This document shows, piece by piece, positions 34,480 to 43,082 of a stretch of DNA of 64,000 nucleotides. Location: the NCBI RefSeq assembly GCF_017573505.1, contig NZ_JAGEOJ010000035.1, positions 21,384-85,383 on the forward strand. Direction: 5' to 3'. Numbering within the stretch: the first letter of the stretch is position 1; each line of letters opens with the position of its first letter. Source of the stretch: Actinomadura barringtoniae. Its GTDB lineage: Bacteria > Actinomycetota > Actinomycetes > Streptosporangiales > Streptosporangiaceae. The translations under genes and the position numbers were made by a program. The notes below the pieces were generated by a model. It was not told the DNA's origin. It saw only the letters and a list, made by a program, of their open reading frames with translations, and searched no databases.

Positions 34480-35687
34480 TACCGCCGCCTCTCCAGCCGT
34501 ACGGGCAAGGTCGCGAACCCCCGGACGTTCACCGAATGCACGCGCTCGGCGCGTTCCCCGTCGATCTCGTACGCGGACACCTGGCCGGCGAACTCCTTCA
34601 GCGCGATCCGCGCCTCCAGCCGTGCCAGGTTGGCGCCGAGGCAGAAATGCCGCCCGCCGCCGAAACTGATGAGCTGCGAGGTGTCCCGGTCGATGTCGTA
34701 GGCGTCCGCGTCCTCGAACGCGCGCGGATCGCGGTTGGCCGAGCCCACGAGCAGCAGCATCCGCTCGCCCGCAGGGATGGTCTGGCCGTGCCAGGTGGTC
34801 TCCTGCGCGACCGTGCGGGCGAGCATCTGGCTGGAGGTGTCGTAGCGGAGCGTCTCCTCGATCCAGTCGTCCACCCGTTCCGGATCGCCCAGCGGCTTGG
34901 CCACCTGCTCTTGGTTGCGCCAGCCCCAATACAACGCGTTGGCCAGCAGTTTGGTGGTCGTCTCGTTCCCCGCGACCACCATCAGGAAGAGGAACGCGAT
35001 GATTTCGCGCTCTTCCAGCTTGTCGCCGTCCACCTCGGCGTCCAGCAGAGCGGAGGTGAGGTCGTCGGTCCGCTTCTTCCGCCGTTCGGCGACCATTTCC
35101 TCGTAGTAGCCCGCGAGGATGAGCGCCGCCTCCATACCCGCAGGCGGCACATCATTAAGTCCCTCTTCCCGATGCACGACAGTGTCGGCCAGCCGCCGAA
35201 CCTCTGCCCTGTCGCTCTCGGGGACGCCCATCATCTGGGAGATGACGTCCATGGGCAGCTTGCCCGCGAACTCGGCGATGAAGTCGGCCTCCCCGGCCTC
35301 GATCACCGGCCGCATATACCGCCGCGTCAGCTCAAGGATCCCGTCTTCAAGCTCCTTCACCCTTCTCGGGGTGAAGCCCTTGGACACCAAGGCCCGCATC
35401 CGCGTATGCCTCGGAGGGTCGAGAGCCAGAAACGACATCGTCTTGTGCGCATGAGGGCCCCAGGCACTGGGCTCCAGGGAAACACCGTTGATGCTGGAGA
35501 ACGTCGCGTGGTCCCTGAAGGCCGCGGCGACATCGGCATGGCGGGACAGGGCCCAGAAGCCCAGCTCCTCATTGCGATACAGAGGAGCCTCGTCCCGAAG
35601 GCGCGTGTAGGTCGGGTAAGGGTCTTCGTGGATGGCGTAGTCGTACGGGCTGTAAGAGACCTGGGGGGCATGGCCCACAGCCGTCAC
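34479..35687 (-). CDS. Cytochrome P450, CYP123-like
   Basis: 402 residues from GTG 35687. Opening YDYAIHEDPYPTYTRLRDEAPLYRN, KGFTPRRVKELE, AGKLPMDVISQMMGVP, FLFLMVVAGNETTTKLLANA (I helix), ETLRYDTSSQMLAR (ExxR) and ISFGGGRHFCLGANLARLEA (heme Cys). These blocks resemble mycobacterial CYP123 strongly, by recall. Substrate unknown. It begins 5 bases after the TetR stop, so all six genes from TetR to the NTF2 protein form one transcript. Confidence 0.92.
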   Translation of the reverse strand: MTAVGHAPQVSYSPYDYAIHEDPYPTYTRLRDEAPLYRNEELGFWALSRHADVAAAFRDHATFSSINGVSLEPSAWGPHAHKTMSFLALDPPRHTRMRALVSKGFTPRRVKELEDGILELTRRYMRPVIEAGEADFIAEFAGKLPMDVISQMMGVPESDRAEVRRLADTVVHREEGLNDVPPAGMEAALILAGYYEEMVAERRKKRTDDLTSALLDAEVDGDKLEEREIIAFLFLMVVAGNETTTKLLANALYWGWRNQEQVAKPLGDPERVDDWIEETLRYDTSSQMLARTVAQETTWHGQTIPAGERMLLLVGSANRDPRAFEDADAYDIDRDTSQLISFGGGRHFCLGANLARLEARIALKEFAGQVSAYEIDGERAERVHSVNVRGFATLPVRLERRR

Positions 35688-35691
35688 CTCG

Positions 35692-36273
35692 CTATGTGTT
35701 GTTCAGGATGAGTTCTGCCATCTCGGCAAGCCGATCGGCCATGCGGGCGTACGAGGTGTAGCCCATGCCCGCATGCACCAGCGCACCCGCGTACGCCAGC
35801 TCCAAGGCCCCGAGAACCTTGGGGTCCGCGCCAGACCCCAAGGCGGCCTCGAGCCGTTCCCGGATGGCGACCCCGATTCGCACGCGCAGCTCGCGCACGT
35901 CGGGATCGGTGCCGAGCATCGCCGTCGTACAGGCACCCGCAAGCTCGGGCTCGTCGGAGACCAGCAGCGCTATCTCGCGCAGGACCTCCACCGCCTTCGC
36001 CTTGCCGGTCCCTTCAACAGGCGCCAAAGCGCTCAGCCGCCGCCAGAAGACCTCGGTGATGAGGTGGTTCTTGGAGGCGAAGTAGGTATACGCCGTCGCC
36101 GGCGCCACTCCGGCACGCTTGGCGACGTTCCGCACGGTCAGCCCCTCGTAGCCGGCCTCCCGTACCTCTTCGACCGCGGCGTCGGTCAGCCGCCGCACGG
36201 TGTCGGCCTGCCGCTCGGTCAGCCGTCGCCTCGTGGGCTCGGTCGTCAATTCTCCGGACACGTGTCCAGACAT
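35692..36273 (-). CDS. TetR-family regulator of the cyp51 operon
   Basis: 193 residues from ATG 36273. HTH: AAVEEVREAGYEGLTVRNVAKRAG followed by VAPATAYTYFASKN, with recognition helix TAYTYF. The C-terminal ligand domain is helical. It is the first gene of the P450 operon, corresponding to the TetR gene upstream of cyp123 in mycobacteria. Palindromic sequence overlaps its start, consistent with autorepression. No ribosome site precedes the ATG; a leaderless transcript is possible. Confidence 0.88.
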   Translation of the reverse strand: MSGHVSGELTTEPTRRRLTERQADTVRRLTDAAVEEVREAGYEGLTVRNVAKRAGVAPATAYTYFASKNHLITEVFWRRLSALAPVEGTGKAKAVEVLREIALLVSDEPELAGACTTAMLGTDPDVRELRVRIGVAIRERLEAALGSGADPKVLGALELAYAGALVHAGMGYTSYARMADRLAEMAELILNNT

Positions 36274-36286
36274 TAGTTCAGACACC
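36256..36286. promoter_or_regulatory. Candidate TetR operator at the regulator start
   Basis: GGACACGTGTCC (36256-36267) is a perfect 12-bp palindrome inside the first codons, followed by the partial direct repeat TCCAGACA...TTCAGACA (36265-36284). Overlap with the predicted start suits an autoregulated TetR operon. Confidence 0.4.
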
Positions 36287-36344
36287 CGCCCGTGACAACC
36301 TGGCGGCCTGAAGCTCCCGCCTGGAAAGCGATCGCGTCTCATAG

Positions 36345-36941
36345 GGCTACGCCGTTCACCTGGTCGATCCGGTGGAGCGGCACATAGAGCAGGCGCTGGC
36401 GCGATGCGACTGCACGGCCGAGCTCGGAGACGCCCGTACCCTCACGGCGGCGGACCGTTCGTACGACGCGGTGCTGCTCCTGGGGCCGCTCTACCACCTG
36501 CCCGAGCGCTCGGAGCGCGTCCAGGCGCTGCGGGAGGCGCGCCGGGTGCTGCGTCCCGGAGGCCCGGTGGCCGCCGCGGCGATCAGCAGGCACGCGGCGG
36601 TGCTCGATCTCGCGGCCGTCGATCGGCTGGCTCCGGAGTCGAGGATGCGGGAGACCCTGGCCACGGGACGTCATGACCGCGCGATCGGCTTCACCACCGC
36701 CTACTTCCACACCGCCGAGGAACTCGCGTCAGAGCTGGCCGAGGCCGGGTTCGAGGACGTCCGGCTCAACGGGATCGAAGGCCCGACCTGGACCGTCCTC
36801 AAGGGAGTGGAGGCGCACACCGGAGAGTCCCTGGCAGCGTCCGGGCTGCTGGACTCCGCGATCAGGGCGGCGCGGCTCACCGATGGCGATCCGGCGCTCG
36901 TCGCGGCCAGCTCCCACCTGCTGGCCGTCGGGCACGCGTGA
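36345..36941 (+). pseudogene. 5'-truncated SAM-dependent methyltransferase
   Basis: The readable frame begins GYAVHLVDPVERHIEQAL, which aligns to the middle of class I methyltransferases (end of motif I through strand 2), directly after an in-frame TAG at 36342. The glycine-rich motif I and everything before it are absent; the sequence to the left belongs to the divergent TetR gene region. The remaining LLLGPLYHLPERSERVQALREARRVLRPGG (motifs II-III) and C-terminus are intact. Translation from GTG 36372 would give a protein lacking the SAM loop. Best read as a remnant from a deletion or rearrangement. Confidence 0.75.
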
Positions 36942-37430
36942 TCAGAGCTTGCGGTACATGATGTGCAGGCCTACGTAGCCCTCGGTGGGGTGCTTGAAGC
37001 CCTCGGAGAGGGTGCCGACCACGTCGAAGCCGAGGGATTTGTAGAGGTTCACGGCGTGGGTGTTGGTCTCGACGACGGCGTTGAACTGCATGGCGCGGTA
37101 GCCGGACTCGCGGGCCCAGTCGAGGGTGTACTGGCAGAGTGCGCGGCCGACGCCCTGGCCGGTGTGGGCCGGGTCGACCATGTAGCTGGCGCTGGCGATG
37201 TGGGACCCGCCGCCCATGTGGTTGCGGTTCATCTTCGCCGTTCCGAGGACTGTGCCTGAGTCGTCCACCGCGACGATCGTGCGGTCGGGGGCGGGCAGGA
37301 TCCACCAGTCCCGGCCCTGGTCGTGGCCGAGGTCGAGCGGGTAGGTGAAGGTGTCGCCCGCGCGGACGATCGTGCGGAAGAAGGGCCAGATGGCGTCCCA
37401 GTCTTCGGCGTTCGCTTCCCTGATCAGCAT
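36942..37430 (-). CDS. GNAT-family N-acetyltransferase
   Basis: 162 residues from ATG 37430 (MLIREANAEDWDAIWPFFRT). The acetyl-CoA loop is PAHTGQGVGRALCQYTLDWA, and NTHAVNLYKSLGF is the C-terminal GNAT motif. Resembles phosphinothricin/aminoglycoside-type small-molecule acetyltransferases in general layout; substrate unknown. Its stop abuts the methyltransferase remnant. Confidence 0.9.
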   Translation of the reverse strand: MLIREANAEDWDAIWPFFRTIVRAGDTFTYPLDLGHDQGRDWWILPAPDRTIVAVDDSGTVLGTAKMNRNHMGGGSHIASASYMVDPAHTGQGVGRALCQYTLDWARESGYRAMQFNAVVETNTHAVNLYKSLGFDVVGTLSEGFKHPTEGYVGLHIMYRKL

Positions 37431-37464
37431 GCGGGAAGGGTCGCACAAGGCCGCCCGGACGGCG

Positions 37465-37492
37465 GCACCCGCCTCCAGCCGGAGGCGGGTGC
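37465..37492 (-). terminator. Terminator after the small secreted protein gene
   Basis: GCACCCGCCTCC and GGAGGCGGGTGC form a perfect 12-bp stem with loop AGCC, 15 bases beyond the stop at 37507. Confidence 0.85.
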
Positions 37493-37506
37493 TTCACAGC
37501 CGTGGG

Positions 37507-37731
37507 TCACCGGATGAGGAGCTCCCAGCGCGGGTTGCTGCCGCTGCCGAGGTCCTTGCACCAGTACTCGTTGAAGCCCTCGCGCACGTACTGCTGACCG
37601 GCGTCGACGCAGGCGTACTTGGTCTTGTAGCCCCCGATCTCGATCCAGTTGGCCGCCTGGGCCGGAACGGTCAGGGAACCTACCGCGATGGTGGCGATGC
37701 CGATGCTCGCGACTGCCGTACGAAGGCGCAT
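37507..37731 (-). CDS. Small secreted protein
   Basis: 74 residues from ATG 37731, preceded by AAAGGAAAG. A Sec signal peptide (TAVASIGIATIAVGSLTVPAQA) should leave a 46-residue mature protein with two cysteines (KYACVD, YWCKDL) able to form one disulfide. No family recognised. It has its own terminator and an upstream gap of about 220 bases, so it is monocistronic. Confidence 0.8.
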   Translation of the reverse strand: MRLRTAVASIGIATIAVGSLTVPAQAANWIEIGGYKTKYACVDAGQQYVREGFNEYWCKDLGSGSNPRWELLIR

Positions 37732-37908
37732 CCGCTTTCCTTTCGTGGGGAGCAGATTTCGGCCGCCCGCCATTTCACCGGTCCGGCAAAACGATCTTGG
37801 CGTCCGCGGCTAAATGATCACTCCGCCGTATGTGAAACACAAGACGCCCAGGGGGTTGATCTTGGAACCGTCATCGGGTGGGGGCCGGGGTGCCTTCGTG
37901 ATGCCACG

Positions 37909-37941
37909 GATCCCCGCCGGGGTGTGGGCCCGGCGGGGATC
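37909..37941 (-). terminator. Terminator of the secreted Cys/His protein gene
   Basis: GATCCCCGCCGG pairs perfectly with CCGGCGGGGATC across a 9-base loop, 13 bases past the stop at 37954. Confidence 0.9.
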
Positions 37942-37953
37942 TCTGTGGGTTGG

Positions 37954-39708
37954 TCAGGGGCCGGTGATGACGGCGGCGGGCAGCTTGCCGCCGTCGTCCC
38001 AGGCGGCGAAGCTCAGCGTCGCCTTCTGGCCCGGGTTCAGGGTGAACGTGGCGCTCTTGGCGGTGCGCTCGCCCTTGGAGTCGGTCCGTTCGACCGTCAC
38101 CGTGTAGGTGCCGACCGAGCCGGGCTTGGACGAGGTGAGCGAGAACGCGTCGCCCTGCAGCGGGAGCTCGGCGGTGAACGTACCGCCGCCCTGCACGTCG
38201 GCCGCGACCGTGAACGTGTGGGAGTCCGGCGCGTCCTTCACGCCGAACTCGATCGTGGGCTTCTGGGCGGACGTGGTGGTGTAGCTCAGCTTGGTGCCGT
38301 CGGTTCCCGGGTCGAGAGTCTGCTTGTCGCCGGGCTTCAGGTGGATGCCGCTGACCGTGTACTCGTAGCCGTCGCCGATGACGCCGACGGTGGCGTTGTC
38401 TGCCGGGTCGTCCATGTCTGTGGCGTCGAGCGTGACCTTCACGTGCACGCCATCGGGGATGTAGTAGTCCGGCTCGGACCCGGATGTCGTGCCGACTCTC
38501 GGGTAGTCGACCCGCGCGCCCGGGATCTCGTTGTAGTACTTGCCGCCCTGATAGCCCGTACGGCGGCCGGAGTCGTCGGTGAGCAGCAGCCGCGCACCGT
38601 CGGCGTTGTCGACGTAGTACTCGGTCGGGTCGGCGTCCTCCTGCCGCTTGCCGGCCGTTCCGCGGGTGTCGTCGAACGGGGAGGGCTGCACGCCCAGGCC
38701 CGGCGAGATCGGGTCGAAGTCCATGGTCTGGGTCTTGGAGGTGCCCGACCACGCGCCCACCGGATTGTTGGGGTTGGTGGTCGTGTTGTACCGCCAGGTG
38801 TCGGCCTTGCGGTCGACCAGGACCGCCCGTTCCTCGTTCGGGAAGTTGTTGTCGTACACGAGGATGCTGTAGGTCCCGTTGCGGTTGTCGCGGACGGCGT
38901 ACGGCGTGACCTCGTGCCCGCCCTCGCCCGCCTGGAGCACCCCGAGTGCGTACCGCTCCGGGTTGTTGCGCGTCAGGGCCTTGATCAGCTTGTCGGTGAC
39001 CTGGTTCGGGGTGCCCGTGACCCGCTTGGAAACGACGCTGGGCAGCCACTGGAAGGCGAAGTTGTAGGCGATCTGGCGCTGCAGTGCGTCGTTGCGGGGC
39101 AGGCGTAGTGCAGGCGTGGTCGCTCCGCGGAACGTCTGCGGGTCGAGCTTCCGTTCGCGCAGCAGCTCGCTGGCCATCGCCATGCCGTAGCAGTGGCCGC
39201 CGTCCATGCCCTTGTTCTTGTGGCGCATCCACCGGTCGGCGGCGTCCGAGAGGTGGCACGCGCTTTGGTCGATGTAGCCGCACACCGAGTCGCCGAAGAG
39301 CTTGCGCAGCTCGACGACGGTCAGGTTGGTGGGCGCGCCCACGCCGTCGGACTTGCCGTAGTTGGCGAACGAGAAGCCGTCCTTGGGAGCACGGAATCCG
39401 CTGTCCGCCAGCATGCGCGTCGCGGGCTTCGGCTTCGGCTTGGGTTTTGGCCTGGGCTTCGGCTTGGGCTTGGGTTTCGGCCTGGGTTTCGGCTTCGGCT
39501 TCGGCTTGGACGTCGGTCCGGTGGCGGCGGTCGCGGTGGCAGCGCGATGGGCCGTGGTGGTCCCGGTGGCCGTTCCCGCCGACGCGACCGTTCCTGCGGC
39601 GACGGCCGGCATCATGCTCACCGCGGCCGTGACCGCGATCCCGACGATGACGCGCGGTCTGCCCCGCCCTGGTCCGCGTCCGTCCGACGCGGGCGTGTTC
39701 TGGTTCAT
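37954..39708 (-). CDS. Secreted protein with papain-like Cys/His/Asn signature and Lys-Pro spacer
   Basis: 584 residues. A long signal peptide (after RGRPRVIVGIAVTAAVSMMPAVAAG) is followed by a Thr/Ala stretch and a striking 28-residue KPKPKPRPKPK spacer (residues 68-95). The main domain (about 100-340) has MDGGHCYGMAMASELL (Cys173), AGEGGHEVTPYAVRD (His265) and SILVYDNNFP (Asp286/Asn287), the order and strand context of papain-like or transglutaminase-like cysteine enzymes. Two beta-rich domains follow (about 440-580). Not a family I can name; protease or amidase activity is inferred. Unlinked to neighbours, with its own terminator. Confidence 0.7.
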   Translation of the reverse strand: MNQNTPASDGRGPGRGRPRVIVGIAVTAAVSMMPAVAAGTVASAGTATGTTTAHRAATATAATGPTSKPKPKPKPRPKPKPKPKPRPKPKPKPKPATRMLADSGFRAPKDGFSFANYGKSDGVGAPTNLTVVELRKLFGDSVCGYIDQSACHLSDAADRWMRHKNKGMDGGHCYGMAMASELLRERKLDPQTFRGATTPALRLPRNDALQRQIAYNFAFQWLPSVVSKRVTGTPNQVTDKLIKALTRNNPERYALGVLQAGEGGHEVTPYAVRDNRNGTYSILVYDNNFPNEERAVLVDRKADTWRYNTTTNPNNPVGAWSGTSKTQTMDFDPISPGLGVQPSPFDDTRGTAGKRQEDADPTEYYVDNADGARLLLTDDSGRRTGYQGGKYYNEIPGARVDYPRVGTTSGSEPDYYIPDGVHVKVTLDATDMDDPADNATVGVIGDGYEYTVSGIHLKPGDKQTLDPGTDGTKLSYTTTSAQKPTIEFGVKDAPDSHTFTVAADVQGGGTFTAELPLQGDAFSLTSSKPGSVGTYTVTVERTDSKGERTAKSATFTLNPGQKATLSFAAWDDGGKLPAAVITGP

Positions 39709-39887
39709 GAGTTCCCCGTGTGGTGCCCTGGAGCGGCCATGACGCCTGCTCCACGTGGTCGGGGACCCTACTAATGATCATGCTCCGACCAGGGCGTTCA
39801 TGATCGGCTTTGCGGGATCATGGGGCGCGGCACGGGTCATGGAGAGCGAAGACCTGCCGTTAAGGCACATATGGCAGTCTTGATCGC

Positions 39888-40730
39888 ATGTACCCCTCAT
39901 CTGCGCTCGGGGAGTTCCTGCGATCGCGCCGGGCCCGGCTCCGGCCTGAGGACCTCGGGCTGAACGCCGGGGTGAAGCATCGGCGCGTGGCGGGACTGCG
40001 GCGCGAGGAGCTGGCTCCGCTCGCCGGGGTCAGCGTCGGGTACTACACGCGGCTGGAGCAGGGCCAGAGCCCGAACGTCTCCGACGAGGTCCTCGACTCG
40101 CTCGCCCGCGTTCTGCGGCTCAACGGGGACGAGCGCGACCACCTGCACCGGCTGGCCCGGATCGTGCGGGTGAAAGAGCAGGCCAGGCCGGAGGTGCTGC
40201 GGCCCGGCATCAGGCTCATGGTCGACTCGTTCACCGAGGCGCCCGCGGTCGCGGTCGGACGGCGCGGCGACTTCCTGGCGTGGAACCCGCTCGGGCACGC
40301 CCTCCTCGCGCCACACTGGCCGTTCGACGGCGACGAGAAGCCGAACTTCATCCTCATGGACTTCCTGGAGCTGGACTTCTCCCGCGCGCTCTACCCGGAC
40401 TGGGAGCAGAAGGCGCGCGACGACGTCGCCTACCTGGAGGGCTCGCTGAGCCGCTTCCCCGGGGACGAGGGCCTGACCGCCATGATCGACGAGCTGCTGG
40501 AGCTGAGCCCCGAGTTCCGCGCGCTGTGGAACGAGCATCCGGTCAGCAACTGCGCGTCCATCTCGCGGGACTACGACCACCCCGAAGTCGGGATCATGAC
40601 GCTCACCGCCGAGCTCCTGCGCACGCCCGACGACGAGGGTCAGGGCGTGACGATGTTCCAGGCCGTGGAAGGGCCGTCGGCCGAACGACTGCGACGGCTC
40701 ACCGAGCTGGTGGCCGCCGCGGCTCGCTGA
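39888..40730 (+). CDS. XRE-family regulator with MmyB-like ligand domain
   Basis: 280 residues. The N-terminal HTH (ALGEFLRSRRARLRPEDLGL, then VAGLRREELAPLAGVSVGYYTRLEQG) and the C-terminal domain (AVAVGRRGDFLAWNPLGHALL, WNEHPV) are the standard actinobacterial MmyB-like architecture. It is convergent with the MFS exporter gene that ends 10 bases away and may control it, as such pairs often are linked. The 180 bases upstream contain nothing distinctive. Confidence 0.93.
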   Translation: MYPSSALGEFLRSRRARLRPEDLGLNAGVKHRRVAGLRREELAPLAGVSVGYYTRLEQGQSPNVSDEVLDSLARVLRLNGDERDHLHRLARIVRVKEQARPEVLRPGIRLMVDSFTEAPAVAVGRRGDFLAWNPLGHALLAPHWPFDGDEKPNFILMDFLELDFSRALYPDWEQKARDDVAYLEGSLSRFPGDEGLTAMIDELLELSPEFRALWNEHPVSNCASISRDYDHPEVGIMTLTAELLRTPDDEGQGVTMFQAVEGPSAERLRRLTELVAAAAR

Positions 40731-40739
40731 GCTGATCGT

Positions 40740-42191
40740 TCAGCGCCTCGCCCGTCGCGACGCGGCCCCTGGCAGCAGCGCCGCACCCGCGGCACCCGCG
40801 GCGCCGGCCAGCAGAACGGCTCCGGCCACCAGGAACGCGGCGTGCAGCCCGCCGAGAGTCGCCAGCGCCTCGCTGGTCGTCGACGCCAGCGCGTCACTGC
40901 GCGCGGCGACGATGGCGGTCAGTCCCGCCACCCCGATCGCCCCGACGAACGTGGGCATCTGCGCCAGGCTGCCCGCCACGCCCTGATCGGCCTCGTCCAG
41001 CCCGGACGTGATCGTCGTGACCACCGACACCACCGTCAGCACGTGCCCGAACCCCATCGCGACCGACGTCACCAGCAACACGGCCAGCCCGCCCTCGACC
41101 GGCAGGAACACCATCGCGGCGGTCCCGGCCGCCTGAACGGTCAGCCCGACCATGATCGTGAAGACCGTCCCGCGCGCGCTGATCAGCCGCGCCACCACGG
41201 TCCCGCCGGCCAGAGCCGCGAGCCCCTCACCCAGGAAGCCGAGCCCGGTCTCCAGCGGCGAGTAGCCCAGCACGTCCTGCATGTAGATGCTCAGCAGCAG
41301 CGTCGCGCCGCCGCACATCCCGAACGTGACGATCCCGAGCGTCATCCCCCACTTCACCGTCGGCCGCCGCAGCAGCCGGAGCGGCACCAGCGGAACCGCG
41401 CTCCGCGCCTCGACGACCAGGAACGCGCCCAGCATCACGACCGCGCCCACCAGCGTCGCCAGCGTGGGAGCGCTGCTCCAGCCCGCCTGGCCGCCGGTCG
41501 AGATCCCGTACACCAGCGCGAACAGTCCGCCGCTCGCCAGGATCGCCCCCGGCACGTCGAGCCGCGCCCGCACCCGTTCACCGGTCTCGCGTACGACCGC
41601 CACCGCGCCCGCCAGCACCACCAGGCCCATCGCGGTCAGGATCAGCATGGTCCAGCGCCAGTTCAGCCCGCTGGTGATGAGGCCGCCGCCGATCGTCCCG
41701 ATCACGAAGCCGAGCGACAGGAGCGCGCCGTTCACCCCCAGGGCCCTGGTCCGCTGCGGCCCCTCGGGGAACGCCGACGTCATCAGCGCCAGCGCCGTCG
41801 GGCCGATCATCGCCGCCGCCACGCCCTGCCCGGCCCGCGCCGCGATCAGCACCGCCGGGACCGGCGCCGAGGCCGCCACCAGCGAGAACGCCGTGAACAG
41901 CACGACCCCCGCAATGAACAGCCGCCGCCTGCCGATCATGTCCGACGCCCGCCCGAACAGCGGCATCAGCGCCGCCGTCGGCAGCAGGCACGCCGTCGCC
42001 ACCCACTGCAGCGCCGACGCGCTCCCGAACCCCAGATCCCGCCCGATCTCCGGCAGCGCCACCGTGATGATCGAGTAGTCCAGCCCAGTCATGAACGTCG
42101 CGCCGCACAGCGTCAAGAGAACGAGCCAGCCCCGCAGCCCCAACCGCGCCACGGGCTCCCCGGCCTTGCCTTGAATGATCTCTGTCGTCAT
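40740..42191 (-). CDS. MFS exporter, DHA2 type
   Basis: 483 residues from ATG 42191, where the family N-terminus begins (GLRGWLVLLTLCGATFMTGLDYSIITVALPEIGRDLG); the longer frame upstream is unrelated. FGRASDMIGRRRLFIAG is the loop 2-3 motif, and the 14 predicted helices fit drug:H+ antiporters. Substrate unknown. Upstream of it, about 70 bases away, ends a phosphotransferase gene on the same strand. Confidence 0.9.
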   Translation of the reverse strand: MTTEIIQGKAGEPVARLGLRGWLVLLTLCGATFMTGLDYSIITVALPEIGRDLGFGSASALQWVATACLLPTAALMPLFGRASDMIGRRRLFIAGVVLFTAFSLVAASAPVPAVLIAARAGQGVAAAMIGPTALALMTSAFPEGPQRTRALGVNGALLSLGFVIGTIGGGLITSGLNWRWTMLILTAMGLVVLAGAVAVVRETGERVRARLDVPGAILASGGLFALVYGISTGGQAGWSSAPTLATLVGAVVMLGAFLVVEARSAVPLVPLRLLRRPTVKWGMTLGIVTFGMCGGATLLLSIYMQDVLGYSPLETGLGFLGEGLAALAGGTVVARLISARGTVFTIMVGLTVQAAGTAAMVFLPVEGGLAVLLVTSVAMGFGHVLTVVSVVTTITSGLDEADQGVAGSLAQMPTFVGAIGVAGLTAIVAARSDALASTTSEALATLGGLHAAFLVAGAVLLAGAAGAAGAALLPGAASRRARR

Positions 42192-42262
42192 GTCGACAAG
42201 ACTGCGGCGGCGCCCCACCACCAACCAGCGCCGTGCTGGGGGTACATCTGCCAGGTGCACCC

Positions 42263-43060
42263 TCAGAGCAGGCCGAGCACCCGTTCCGCCTGACGGCGCA
42301 GCGTCCCCGCCGGATTGCGGGCATGCGCCGGGCCGCCGGGCTCCAGGAAGCAGAGCCACGTGAACGCCAGCAGCCGCCGCAGCTCACGCAGCCGAGCCGG
42401 ATCGTCCACCTCCACGAGCGCAAGCAGCCCGTCCAGCGCGGAGGCGCGCGCGGACAGGTGCTCTACCAGCTCGGCGAGTTCGAACGCCGCGTCGCTGCGG
42501 CCGGAGTCCTCGAAGTCGAGCATCCGTACGTGCGGGTCGTCCCACAGGTAGTTGGCCAGGTTCCCGTCGGCGAGCCCGAAGACGGGCTGTACGGGCTCGG
42601 CCGCCAAGCCCTCCAGGTCGGCGGCGTCCAGCCAGCGGACCCCGTCGGCGAAGGCCTGCTCGACGATCGGGTCATCCCCCAGATCAGCAGCGGCCGCACG
42701 CAGCGAACGGGCCTTGACCACCGCGTCCGCGGCGTTCCATGGCGCAGGCGGGATGGCCCGCAGGACGTCGGCGGGCACACAGCCGTGCAGCGTGGTGAGC
42801 GCGGACGCCATCCCCTCCAGGTGGCGCGGCTCCAGAGCGAGCCCTCGCAACGAAATGCCGGCCAGCCGCGTCATCGTCACGGCGGGCGGCACGGCGGACA
42901 GGTCAGCCCGTACGGGCGCCGGAGCCAAGCCGGGCGCGTGCCCGGCGAGGAGTTGGAGCGCTTGCCATTCGCGGGCGGGCTCACCCCGTTCCCACGAGGT
43001 GAACCGCTTGGTCACGGTCGTCGCGCCGAACTGAAGGTCGTGCGTGAAGGTGTGCGCCAC
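42263..43060 (-). CDS. Aminoglycoside phosphotransferase-fold protein
   Basis: 265 residues from GTG 43060. The APH/choline-kinase fold is shown by VFGLADGNLANYLWDD, where the family HGD catalytic motif is changed so that His is replaced but Asp and the metal-binding Asn are kept, and by VRMLDFEDSGRSDAAFELAEL (DFG-equivalent Asp). Such proteins phosphorylate small molecules or are inactive relatives. A resistance role is not supported by sequence alone. Confidence 0.8.
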   Translation of the reverse strand: MAHTFTHDLQFGATTVTKRFTSWERGEPAREWQALQLLAGHAPGLAPAPVRADLSAVPPAVTMTRLAGISLRGLALEPRHLEGMASALTTLHGCVPADVLRAIPPAPWNAADAVVKARSLRAAAADLGDDPIVEQAFADGVRWLDAADLEGLAAEPVQPVFGLADGNLANYLWDDPHVRMLDFEDSGRSDAAFELAELVEHLSARASALDGLLALVEVDDPARLRELRRLLAFTWLCFLEPGGPAHARNPAGTLRRQAERVLGLL

Positions 43061-43082
43061 GTCGGACGAACGTAGTTGACGG

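Noticed and set aside
42263..43060. Aminoglycoside resistance gene
   Set aside because: The fold fits but the catalytic His is missing and general small-molecule kinases share it; resistance cannot be claimed.
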